DNA of 13,115 nucleotides from Collinsella aerofaciens. GTDB taxonomy: Bacteria; Actinomycetota; Coriobacteriia; Coriobacteriales; Coriobacteriaceae. The stretch spans positions 1 through 13,115 of the forward strand of contig JAJWXI010000039.1 in assembly GCA_021641225.1 (NCBI GenBank), in the 5' to 3' direction. The notes beneath the pieces were generated by a model. That model saw only the letters and a program-made list of their open reading frames with translations, did not search any database and had not been told where the DNA came from. Shown here piece after piece: positions 6,658 through 13,115 of this stretch. The position numbers and the translations under genes were made by a program. Each line of letters begins with the position of its first letter. The first letter of the stretch is position 1.

Positions 6658-6686
6658 ATTATTGCAAGGAACGCCACGCGATGCAA
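6658..6686 (-). promoter_or_regulatory. Promoter of the tRNA operon
   Basis: On the minus strand, TTGCAT (6686-6681) and AATAAT (6663-6658) are separated by exactly 17 bp. The -10 lies 26 bp before the tRNA-His 5' end. An AT-rich patch with A- and T-tracts (6692-6720) sits just upstream of the -35 and could act as an UP element. Confidence 0.7.
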
Positions 6687-6728
6687 GCCCCAATTTTCAA
6701 GAATTTTGAAAAGAGTTTTTCGAGACCA

Positions 6729-6788
6729 TTTCGAGCATTTCCCACCGGTTTCATAGGAGTAAACTTGCCCCACTGCAAATGCTCGAAA
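6729..6788 (+). promoter_or_regulatory. 12-bp inverted repeat covering the aminotransferase ribosome binding site
   Basis: TTTCGAGCATTT at 6729-6740 is the exact reverse complement of AAATGCTCGAAA at 6777-6788, with a 36-bp spacer. The right arm includes the start of the GAAAGGA ribosome binding site (6785-6791). In RNA the stem would hide that site. In DNA the arms flank weak promoter-like hexamers (CATAGG at 6752, TAAACT at 6760), so an operator pair is the alternative. Confidence 0.65.
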
Positions 6789-6796
6789 GGACCGGC

Positions 6797-7978
6797 ATGA
6801 AAGAACTCTCCAACCGCACGGCAACGTTTACCGATTCGGTCATCCGCCGCATGACGCGCATCTCCAATAAGTACGGCGCCGTCAACCTGTCGCAGGGCTT
6901 CCCCGACTTTGATCCCCCAGTGCAGCTGCTCGATAGCCTCAGCACCATCGCCACCGACCCCAAGCCGCTTTACCACCAGTACTCCATCACCTGGGGCTCC
7001 CAGGCCATGCGCGAGGCGCTTGCCGCCAAGCAGGAGCACTTTATGGGCATGCCGATCAACCCCAACGAAAATATCGTAGTCACCTGCGGCTCCACCGAGG
7101 CCATGATGGCCGCCATGATGACGGTCACGAACCCCGGCGACAAGGTCGTCATTTTCTCGCCGTTCTACGAGAACTACGGCGCTGACACCATTCTCTCGGG
7201 GGCCGAGCCCATCTATGTGCCGCTCAACCCGCCCACCTTTGACTTCGACCGTGAGGTCCTCGAGGCGGCCTTCCGCGACAACGATCCCAAGGCGATCGTC
7301 CTGTGCAACCCGTCCAACCCCTGTGGCAAGGTCTTTACCCGCGAGGAGCTCACCTTTATCGCCGACCTGTGCATAAAGTACGACGCCTACTGCATAACCG
7401 ACGAAGTCTACGAGCACATCGTCTACGCTCCCCACGAGCACGTCTATATGACCACGCTGCCCGGCATGTTCGAGCGCACCATCAGCTGCAGCTCGCTATC
7501 CAAGACCTACTCCATCACCGGCTGGCGCTTGGGCTACACCATCGCTCCAGCCGAAATCACCGAGCGCATCAAAAAGGTCCACGACTTCCTCACCGTAGGC
7601 GCCGCCGCTCCCCTGCAAGAGGCCGTCGTTACCGCCCTCAATTTCGACGATAGCTATTACCGGGAGGTCCTCGACCTCTACACCGCCAAGCGCGACCTAT
7701 TCTGTCAGGGACTCGACAGCATCGGCCTCACGCACAACGTGCCGCAGGGCGCCTACTACGTGATGATGGATATCTCGGAGTTTGGCTATGACAGCGACCT
7801 CGACTTCTGCGAGGATTTGGCCTCCAAGGTGGGCGTGGGCGCTGTTCCCGGATCGAGCTTCTTCCGCGAGCCCGTCAACCACCTCATCCGCTTCCACTTT
7901 GCCAAGCGAGACGAGACGCTTAACGCGGCGCTGGAGAACCTCAAGTCTCTGCGTGATAAAATCGAGCCGCGCGGGTAA
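6797..7978 (+). CDS. Class I pyridoxal phosphate-dependent aminotransferase
   Basis: This 393-aa cytosolic enzyme of PLP fold type I is expected to transfer an amino group between an amino acid and a 2-oxo acid. The PLP lysine is K236 in SSLSKTYSITGWRLGY. D202 and Y205 in TDEVYE hold the cofactor, N171 lies in NPSNPCGK (a Cys replaces the usual Thr of NPTNPTG), and R365 near the C terminus (HLIRFHFAK) should bind the substrate carboxylate. The N-terminal NLSQGFPDFDPP resembles the kynurenine/glutamine/methionine aminotransferase subgroup, so aromatic, glutamine or methionine substrates are plausible; sequence alone does not settle this. The ATG at 6797 follows GAAAGGA by 5 bp and is better than the ATG at 6779, which sits inside the inverted-repeat arm. 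The gene is monocistronic, closed by a terminator. Confidence 0.93.
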   Translation: MKELSNRTATFTDSVIRRMTRISNKYGAVNLSQGFPDFDPPVQLLDSLSTIATDPKPLYHQYSITWGSQAMREALAAKQEHFMGMPINPNENIVVTCGSTEAMMAAMMTVTNPGDKVVIFSPFYENYGADTILSGAEPIYVPLNPPTFDFDREVLEAAFRDNDPKAIVLCNPSNPCGKVFTREELTFIADLCIKYDAYCITDEVYEHIVYAPHEHVYMTTLPGMFERTISCSSLSKTYSITGWRLGYTIAPAEITERIKKVHDFLTVGAAAPLQEAVVTALNFDDSYYREVLDLYTAKRDLFCQGLDSIGLTHNVPQGAYYVMMDISEFGYDSDLDFCEDLASKVGVGAVPGSSFFREPVNHLIRFHFAKRDETLNAALENLKSLRDKIEPRG

Positions 7979-8005
7979 TGACGGCCGGGCAGCTAAAGTA
8001 ACCAA

Positions 8006-8046
8006 AGAAGCCTCGCACCGCCCGCCGCGTTGCGAGGCTTCTTTTT
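8006..8046 (+). terminator. Rho-independent terminator of the aminotransferase gene
   Basis: A perfect 12-bp stem (AGAAGCCTCGCA at 8006-8017 with its complement at 8031-8042) with a 13-nt loop and a T-run 8042-8046 lies 28 bp after the stop codon. Flanking A and T bases extend the pairing. Confidence 0.92.
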
Positions 8047-8081
8047 ATAGCGCTTTCTTAAATAGTTTAGAGCGCTATACT
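8046..8081 (+). promoter_or_regulatory. Operator-like inverted repeat and -10 box of the ROK kinase gene
   Basis: TATAGCGCT (8046-8054) and AGCGCTATA (8071-8079) form a perfect 9-bp inverted repeat, centre to centre 25 bp. The right arm overlaps TATACT (8076-8081), a good -10, and the left arm covers the place of the -35 (TTTCTT-like). A repressor bound here would block the promoter. The left arm touches the preceding terminator T-run. Confidence 0.65.
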
Positions 8082-8119
8082 TTAGTCACGGAGCAACTCG
8101 TCCCGGAGAGAGGAATATT

Positions 8120-9010
8120 ATGGCAGAGCAGCAGCTTATCGGAGCGCTCGAGGCCGGCGGCACCAAGATGGTCTGCGCCACGGGCTATGCAGACGGCACG
8201 GTCCTGGAACGCGAGCAGATTGCGACCACGACCCCGCAGGAGACCGTTGAGGCCGTCAACGCATGGTTTGCCGACAAGGGCATCGCCGCGCTGGGCATCG
8301 GCGCCTTTGGCCCCACCGCAGTCAACCCTGCCTCGCCCCAATACGGCAAGATCCTGGAGACGCCCAAAACGGCATGGCGCTACTTTGACCTGCTGGGCAC
8401 CATCCAAAACGAGCTCAATATTCCCTGCGGCTACGACACCGACGTCAACGTCGCCTGCCTGGGCGAGGTCACCTTTGGTTGCGCCCAGGGCCTCACTGAC
8501 GTGGTGTATCTGACCATCGGTACCGGCGTGGGCGCCGGCGTGCTCTCGGGCGGTAAGCTCGTGCACGGCATGATGCATCCCGAGGCCGGCCACATCCTGG
8601 TCACTCGCGACCCGCGCGACACCATTGGCGAGCACAGCGGCTGCCCCTTCCACGACAACTGCCTCGAGGGCCTCATCGCCGGTCCCGGCGTCAAAAAGCG
8701 CTGGGGTGGCAAGAGCGCCGGAGAGATGGCCGATGACCCGGAGGCCATGGACCTGCTCGCCGGCTATCTGGCGCAGGCACTCATGACCTACATCCTATGC
8801 TACGCACCGCAGAAGATCGTCATCGGTGGCGGCGTGGCCGACCACACCCCCATCGTGCCGCTCGCGCGCAAGAAGTGCGCCGAGATGCTCAACGGCTACA
8901 TCGTCACGCCCGAGATGGCCGACATCGATAGCTACATCGTCAACAACAGCCTCGAGGGCAAGCAGGGCATTATGGGCTGCTTGGCCCTGGGCGCACAGGC
9001 GCTTCAGTAA
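8120..9010 (+). CDS. ROK-family sugar kinase, probable fructokinase
   Basis: This 296-aa ROK kinase should phosphorylate a hexose with ATP in the cytosol. The N-terminal ATP-binding segment GALEAGGTK (8-16) matches bacterial ROK fructokinases (IEAGGTK). The catalytic base is probably D108 in YDTDVNVACLGE. The hexose-binding/zinc region is complete: HPEAGH (H158) followed by HSGCPFHDNCLEG with C175, H178 and C181. This His/Cys set and the CPFHxxCLEG form are typical of the fructokinase/mannokinase branch rather than glucokinase. The length is normal. The start follows GGAGAGAGGA. No transporter or glycoside hydrolase is adjacent, so the sugar is not given by context; fructose is the family-based guess, glucose or mannose the alternatives. 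Regulation by a sugar-responsive repressor is suggested by the upstream inverted repeat. Confidence 0.92.
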   Translation: MAEQQLIGALEAGGTKMVCATGYADGTVLEREQIATTTPQETVEAVNAWFADKGIAALGIGAFGPTAVNPASPQYGKILETPKTAWRYFDLLGTIQNELNIPCGYDTDVNVACLGEVTFGCAQGLTDVVYLTIGTGVGAGVLSGGKLVHGMMHPEAGHILVTRDPRDTIGEHSGCPFHDNCLEGLIAGPGVKKRWGGKSAGEMADDPEAMDLLAGYLAQALMTYILCYAPQKIVIGGGVADHTPIVPLARKKCAEMLNGYIVTPEMADIDSYIVNNSLEGKQGIMGCLALGAQALQ

Positions 9011-9092
9011 CAGACGCACCCGCAGGGCGTGGCGCGCCCGGCAAATCCGACCTACGGAACAACGCCACCACGCCCCATATAAGCCCTCGAAT

Positions 9093-9138
9093 AAAAAAGC
9101 CGCCTAGGACCAAACAATACGTCCTAGGCGGCTTTTTT
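9093..9138. terminator. Bidirectional Rho-independent terminator
   Basis: A perfect 18-bp stem (9093-9110 with 9121-9138) starts with A6 and ends with T6 around a 10-nt loop, so it can end both the ROK kinase transcript (plus) and the VanZ transcript (minus). Its right arm overlaps the last codons and stop of the VanZ gene. Confidence 0.95.
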
Positions 9139-9573
9139 GGCGCACATCAGCGACCGTAAGAGATATCGGAGCACAACGCCCGTTGCCGCTCCACAGCAGT
9201 CGATCATCACATCGGTGATCATGCCGGCACGTCCCGGCACAAAGAGCTGAATCGTCTCGTCGATCGAGGGAATCAGCAGCAGGAACACCGCCGTGGGCAG
9301 CAGCACGTCAAAGGTGCGCCGCCCCTCATAATCAAAGGCATGCGTTGCCAGGATGCCGAGCACCATATACTCGGTAAAATGCGCGCACTTGCGAACAACA
9401 AAGTTGGTCACCCATGCATATGGAAGTCCCACGCCGTGCAGGAAACCGCGGATAGCTTCCATGACCGTTAGGCTCAGCGAGCCCGACCCCGAGCCGGGAA
9501 CCAGCGAATTGCCCCAGATCAAGAGCGCCATCAGGCAGGTCACGACCGCCCATTTTCGATTGATCTTAACCAT
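9124..9573 (-). CDS. VanZ-family membrane protein
   Basis: This 149-aa integral membrane protein has about four hydrophobic segments (roughly 8-24, 62-81, 88-104, 119-139). Family motifs are clear: RKCAHFTEYMVLG (61-73), then DETIQLFVPGRAGMITDV (105-122), equivalent to the VanZ pattern RKxxHxxEY...DExxQxFxPGR...D. VanZ of enterococci gives low-level teicoplanin resistance, but most family members have no proven role; a link to the cell envelope is the usual inference. It follows the 466-aa membrane/disordered protein by 7 bp, and its GGAGG site lies inside the end of that gene, so they are one operon. The last codons (KKAA and stop) lie inside the terminator stem, which is unusual but leaves the protein intact. 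Confidence 0.9.
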   Translation of the reverse strand: MVKINRKWAVVTCLMALLIWGNSLVPGSGSGSLSLTVMEAIRGFLHGVGLPYAWVTNFVVRKCAHFTEYMVLGILATHAFDYEGRRTFDVLLPTAVFLLLIPSIDETIQLFVPGRAGMITDVMIDCCGAATGVVLRYLLRSLMCAKKAA

Positions 9574-9580
9574 GCAGAAG

Positions 9581-10981
9581 TTATGCCTCCGCGCGGAGCG
9601 GCGCGAAGCTGGCGGTACCGCCCTCGATAACGCTCAGATAGGCACGGCCCGTACGCTTGGCGGTAGAGGACTGCAGGCGCTCGATCTCTTCCTCGAGGAT
9701 CTGATTGACGCGCTCGTGACGACGATTTTCCATAATGCCGGCGGCAATAGCCTCGGCCCGCTCGATGCCCTCGCGCGAGATACGGGCGGTATCCTCGGGG
9801 AACACAGCGCTGTGACGGCCAACATAGGCGGGGGCAGCAGGCTGAGGGGCAGCGACGGGAGCGGGGGCTGCAACAGGAGCAGGCTCGTCAATCTCATCCA
9901 GAATCGCGGTGGCGGCGGCCCACATGTCCTCGTGGCCCGAGTAATCGGCCATGGGGACATCAACCTCGAGCGAGGCATCCGGAAGGTCGCCGGTGTCGAT
10001 GCGATCTTGGGCATCAATCGATGCGGTGATGGCTGCAGGCTCATCGAGGTCATCGAGATCGATGTCCGCGGCACCGGAAATGATAGGCATGCTGGCGAGG
10101 TTTGCGTTGTACGGCGCAGCCTCAGCCGCCTGCTGCTGGGCAGGAGCGCCCCAAAGCGAGCTTTCGGCCGCACGGCGGGCGGCAACGGCCTCCTCGTCCG
10201 CGGTCATGTCTTCATCAACGTACGAATTATCGGCAGAAGCGTTCGCGTCCGCCGAGGTAGCGCTGTAGGCGTTATTGGCTGCCGCGTTGGCAACGAGTGC
10301 CACGAAAGCCGCCGTGCTGCCCGCAGGGGCGGCCTGGGAGCCCGACACGGCACGCGCCGCGGCGGCGATGTCGTCGCGATTGAAGGAGCCGGTCTGCCCG
10401 CCGTTGGTGAGCTCGTCGATGGCGACTTGATAGACGTCGCGCGAGCGCGCAGGGTCGCAGCTCACCGGCGAATCGTCGTCGAGCATGCTGTCGATCATGG
10501 ACCAAGCCTCGGCCTCGTCCATAGCATCTGCGGCTCGAGCGATGGTAGGAACACCATCGTCGGCATGACGGCGCTGGAACGCACCGGTCAGGCCGGAAAG
10601 GAATGCCGAGGTAGACTGCTCCGACTGAGCCTGAGAAGCAGAAGTCGCAGCGTAAGGAGTCGCATCCTGCTGCTGAGCTGGAATCGAGGCGGTCTTGAAC
10701 TCGCTTTGATGCTGATTGAGATTGGCGGCACCGCCCATGGCATCGGGCTGGAACAGACGCTCTTCACGCTGCTCACGATACTCGGAGATACCCAGCGAGG
10801 CGGCATAGATGCCCACGCCCGCCACCGCGCCCACGGCGAAGGGAACCGCACCCGCCACGACCGTCTCGTTCACCGACGAAAACGGCAGCGTCGCGGCATA
10901 CATAACCACGGGAGCGGCAAGGCCGATCCCGCACGAAAGTCCGGCAAGGACTGCTCGTTGTGTTGCATCAGAAGAAGCCAT
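9581..10981 (-). CDS. Uncharacterised two-helix membrane protein with long disordered tail
   Basis: I do not recognise this 466-aa protein. Residues 11-32 and 41-64 are hydrophobic (Ala/Val/Gly-rich) and look like a membrane hairpin. It is followed by EYREQREERL, a charged segment suggesting that the tail faces the cytoplasm. Residues 80-400 are Ala/Asp/Glu/Gln-rich and low in complexity, with a Pro/Ala stretch (EPAPVAAPAPVAAPQP). The C terminus is again structured-looking: a charged helix (about 403-440, RHERVNQILEEEIERLQ) and a conserved-looking end RAYLSVIEGGTASF. The ATG at 10981 has GGGGAGAG upstream and is preferred to the one at 11008. It is the first gene of an operon with VanZ and has its own promoter about 140 bp upstream. 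An envelope or division-related scaffold role is only a guess. A long open frame on the opposite strand is a composition artefact. Confidence 0.8.
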   Translation of the reverse strand: MASSDATQRAVLAGLSCGIGLAAPVVMYAATLPFSSVNETVVAGAVPFAVGAVAGVGIYAASLGISEYREQREERLFQPDAMGGAANLNQHQSEFKTASIPAQQQDATPYAATSASQAQSEQSTSAFLSGLTGAFQRRHADDGVPTIARAADAMDEAEAWSMIDSMLDDDSPVSCDPARSRDVYQVAIDELTNGGQTGSFNRDDIAAAARAVSGSQAAPAGSTAAFVALVANAAANNAYSATSADANASADNSYVDEDMTADEEAVAARRAAESSLWGAPAQQQAAEAAPYNANLASMPIISGAADIDLDDLDEPAAITASIDAQDRIDTGDLPDASLEVDVPMADYSGHEDMWAAATAILDEIDEPAPVAAPAPVAAPQPAAPAYVGRHSAVFPEDTARISREGIERAEAIAAGIMENRRHERVNQILEEEIERLQSSTAKRTGRAYLSVIEGGTASFAPLRAEA

Positions 10982-11117
10982 GAGCTCTCCCCATCTTCCA
11001 GCACCCAAATCGCATCATTCAGTTGGCTGCGCGAGAGAAGATGAAGCGGGGCTATGCCCCAAAGCAACGGTATATGGTTCGTTTCATCTGCGTTTTCCGT
11101 CGCGAAGCTTAAAAGTT

Positions 11118-11146
11118 ATTATGCGAAACCGCCCTGCCGATTGCAA
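11118..11146 (-). promoter_or_regulatory. Promoter of the membrane protein-VanZ operon
   Basis: On the minus strand, TTGCAA (11146-11141) and CATAAT (11123-11118) are 17 bp apart, a good sigma-70-type pair (same TTGCA- type -35 as the tRNA operon promoter). The predicted start is near 11110, giving a leader of about 130 nt. Confidence 0.65.
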
Positions 11147-11225
11147 GCGACGATGTCGGATTGAAACGGGAAACCTGCTGCTCGTCGGTCTTACGGTCAA
11201 AAATAAGCGCGGAGCGGCGCAATGG

Positions 11226-11257
11226 AAAAGGGCCGAGGCTCAAAGCCCCGACCCTTT
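11226..11257 (-). terminator. Rho-independent terminator after rho
   Basis: On the minus strand a stem of about 14 bp with two G-T wobbles and a 3-nt loop (11226-11257) is followed by four T. It lies 38 bp beyond the rho stop codon. The short T-run makes it weaker than the others in this window. Confidence 0.75.
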
Positions 11258-11294
11258 ATCGCATTGATGACTATCGCAGCGCGTGGATGACAAC

Positions 11295-13115
11295 CTAGAA
11301 CGTCTGCTCGTAGTCGCTGTGTTTTTTGGCCGAACGCACCAGGAACTCCTGGTTGGTGTTGGTGCCCTTAAGACCCTTGATAAACGATGCGGCTGCGCGC
11401 TCGGTGTTGTTCATGCCGGCAAGAATGCGACGCAGACCAAAGACAAACGGACGCATCTGCTCGTCGACCAACAGGTCCTCGTTACGCGTACCGGAGGCAA
11501 CGGGGTCGATAGCCGGGAAGATGCGGCGGTCGGCCAGGTCGCGGTCGAGCTTAAGCTCCATGTTGCCGGTGCCCTTGAACTCCTCGAAAATGACCTCGTC
11601 CATCTTGGAACCGGTGTCGATGAGGGCAGAAGCCAGGATGGTGAGCGAGCCGCCGTTCTCGATATTGCGGGCTGCACCCAGGAAGCGCTTGGGCGGATAC
11701 AGGGCCGCCGAATCGACGCCACCCGAAAGGATGCGGCCTGAGGCAGGCGCCGCCAAGTTGTAGGCGCGGGCAAGACGCGTGATGGAGTCGAGCACCACCA
11801 CGACGTCGCCACCCAGCTCTACGATGCGCTTGGCGCGCTCGATGACGAGCTCTGCCACGCGGGTGTGGTTGTCGGCAGGCATATCGAAGGTCGACGCCAC
11901 AACCTCACCCTTGATGGAACGCTGCATATCGGTGACCTCTTCGGGGCGCTCGTCGACGAGCAGGCAGATGAGGTGCACCTCGGGGTTGTTAATCGAGATG
12001 GACTGGCAGATCTTCTTGAGGATCGTAGTCTTGCCGGCCTTGGGCGGGGACACGATCAGGCCGCGCTGGCCCTTGCCGATCGGCGACACGATGTCGATGG
12101 CGCGACCGGTGATGGAATCCTTGCCGTGCTCCATGCGCAGCGGCTCATTGGGATAGACCGGGGTGAGGTCGCCGAACTTGGGACGGTTGCGAATCTGCTC
12201 GGGGTCAAGACCGTTGACGGTCGTGATTTTGGCGAGGCCGGCGCGCTTGTCGCCGCCGCGCGAAGGACGCAGCGAGCCCTCGATGACGTCGCCCGTGCGC
12301 AGGCGCGCGGAGCGAATGAGGTAGGCAGGCACGAAGGCGTCGTCGTTGGACTTCATGTAGCCATGGGCGTGGATGATGCCGGAGCTGTCCGGGCGAATCT
12401 GCAGAATGCCCTTGATGTCGCGGAAGCCCTCGGCCTTCGCGGCGGTGACGTAGATCTCCTCGACGAGCTCAGCTTTCTTCTTGCCGGTCGTCTCGATCTC
12501 GAACTCCTTGGCCTTCTCGCGAAGTTCGGCGACCTTCATGGCAGCGAGCTCCTCGCGCGAAAGCGTGGGCTCGGTGGGAGCGGCATTACGCTCCTTGTTG
12601 CGTTGCTTGCGATCGCGCTGGCGGTTGCGGCGGTCGTTGTTGCGCTCGTCCTTGCGCTCGTTGCGCTCCTCGTTGCGCTTGTGCTGGCGACGGTTGGGGC
12701 GAGCGCCGTCTTCGCCCTCGGCGGGGGCGGCACCATCGGTTGCGGCGGTGTCAACATTGGCCGCAGCGGTGTCATTGGTCTCGGCGCCAGAATTAACCTG
12801 CGCTTCGACATCAGCCTGCTGCTCGGCGGCCTTGGCCTTAACGGACTTCTTGCGACCGCGCTTGGGCTTCTCGGATGCAGGCTGTTCGACGTCCGGGGGC
12901 TCGACGGCATCAGTCGATGCATCGGCGTTCGCCTCAGCAGAATCCTCGGACGCACCCTTCTTGGCAGCCTTAGCCTTGGACGTGCGCTTAGCAGCAGTGC
13001 GACGGCTGCGACCGGGACGGACGTCGGCGGGCTCGACATCGGCGGGAGCGGCCTCGGAAGTCGTAGCATCCTGGACGGGCGCGTCGGCGGCGGTTGCAGA
13101 CTCAGCGGTCGCCGC
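11295..13115 (-). CDS. rho: Transcription termination factor Rho, 5' end outside window
   Basis: Rho is the hexameric RNA-dependent ATPase/helicase that ends transcription. Counting from the ATG at 12539, the 414-aa core shows the Rho_N helical domain (1-40), the RNA-binding cold-shock-like domain (GILQIRPDSSGIIHAHGYM onward, about 44-120), Walker A PPKAGKT (165-171), LVDERPEEV (194-202), Walker B with DSITRLARAYN (251-261), and the Q/R-loop region before the C terminus. The frame stays open for 192 more codons upstream to the last base with no stop and no Met. ELAAMKVAELREKAK reads as one continuous Rho_N helix, so the ATG at 12539 is probably internal, even though GAGGAG lies before it. The extension is disordered. 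Codons at 12585-12701 encode an Arg/Asn/Lys/Glu-rich stretch, and farther upstream come an AT-hook-like KPKRGRKK and a histone-like TAAKRTSKAKAAKKG, separated by acidic Ala-rich linkers. Actinobacterial Rho often carries such RNA-binding insertions. Confidence 0.95.
   Translation of the reverse strand, partial: AATAESATAADAPVQDATTSEAAPADVEPADVRPGRSRRTAAKRTSKAKAAKKGASEDSAEANADASTDAVEPPDVEQPASEKPKRGRKKSVKAKAAEQQADVEAQVNSGAETNDTAAANVDTAATDGAAPAEGEDGARPNRRQHKRNEERNERKDERNNDRRNRQRDRKQRNKERNAAPTEPTLSREELAAMKVAELREKAKEFEIETTGKKKAELVEEIYVTAAKAEGFRDIKGILQIRPDSSGIIHAHGYMKSNDDAFVPAYLIRSARLRTGDVIEGSLRPSRGGDKRAGLAKITTVNGLDPEQIRNRPKFGDLTPVYPNEPLRMEHGKDSITGRAIDIVSPIGKGQRGLIVSPPKAGKTTILKKICQSISINNPEVHLICLLVDERPEEVTDMQRSIKGEVVASTFDMPADNHTRVAELVIERAKRIVELGGDVVVVLDSITRLARAYNLAAPASGRILSGGVDSAALYPPKRFLGAARNIENGGSLTILASALIDTGSKMDEVIFEEFKGTGNMELKLDRDLADRRIFPAIDPVASGTRNEDLLVDEQMRPFVFGLRRILAGMNNTERAAASFIKGLKGTNTNQEFLVRSAKKHSDYEQTF

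Larger units (their letters stand above)
10982..11294. other. Intergenic region between the VanZ operon and rho
   Basis: This 313-bp stretch holds the promoter and a leader of about 130 nt for the 466-aa gene, and the rho terminator at its right end. A 5-bp GGGGC/GCCCC hairpin with a 3-nt loop (11048-11060) lies in the leader. I see no further gene. Confidence 0.55.

Noticed and set aside
9353..11044. Long open frame (563 codons) on the plus strand opposite VanZ and the 466-aa gene
   Set aside because: The translation is Arg/Gly-rich and low in complexity, and it crosses two minus-strand genes with proper ribosome binding sites, VanZ motifs and a promoter. It is a composition artefact.
12536..13069. 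Open frame of 177 codons on the minus strand upstream of the rho core
   Set aside because: It is a Pro/Arg/Ser-rich shifted frame of the Rho extension. The in-phase frame continues unbroken into Rho and has sensible composition, so the latter is real.
1..13115. CRISPR array, prophage module, or biosynthetic cluster
   Set aside because: No regularly spaced repeats, Cas, integrase, phage structural or synthase genes are visible on either strand.

Overview
The window is GC-rich DNA (roughly 60 % by eye) with strong GAGG-type ribosome binding sites and compact single genes or short operons separated by clear Rho-independent terminators. The gene content (a NifU-like/GGGtGRT pair, a fumarate-reductase-like flavoprotein, and a Rho with a long charged N-terminal extension) fits an anaerobic actinobacterium of the Coriobacteriia. 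A gut Collinsella-like organism is my best guess, but this is an inference from gene families and composition, not a database match.

Layout. 73-873 (-): a stand-alone HUH single-strand transposase of the REP-associated/IS200-like type, flanked by small inverted repeats. 1277-3034 (+): a two-gene operon of a NifU-like iron-sulfur scaffold protein and a GGGtGRT-family protein, ended by a strong terminator. 3291-4817 (+): a soluble FAD-dependent fumarate reductase/L-aspartate oxidase-like protein without partner subunits. 5033-6037 (+): a RhuM-family gene typical of accessory regions, followed by a perfect 46-bp palindrome and an intergenic stretch with coding-like frames on both strands. 6337-6631 (-): a tRNA operon (His-GTG, then two identical Lys-CTT) with its own promoter and terminator.

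6797-7978 (+): a class I PLP aminotransferase whose ribosome binding site lies in one arm of a 12-bp inverted repeat. 8120-9010 (+): a zinc-binding ROK sugar kinase (fructokinase-like) with an inverted repeat over its likely promoter. A bidirectional terminator follows, and its distal arm also encodes the last codons of the convergent VanZ-family gene (9124-9573, -). VanZ is the second gene of an operon with a two-helix membrane protein that has a long disordered tail (9581-10981, -). 11295 to the window edge (-): transcription terminator Rho, incomplete at its N terminus. The reading frame stays open past the apparent internal ATG at 12539 to the last base and encodes an Arg/Asn/Lys/Glu-rich disordered extension.

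Most genes are unrelated housekeeping or metabolic units. The accessory items are the transposase and the RhuM/palindrome/tRNA stretch. The parts closest to an undescribed system are the NifU-like/GGGtGRT pair, whose joint function I do not know, and the large Rho extension.
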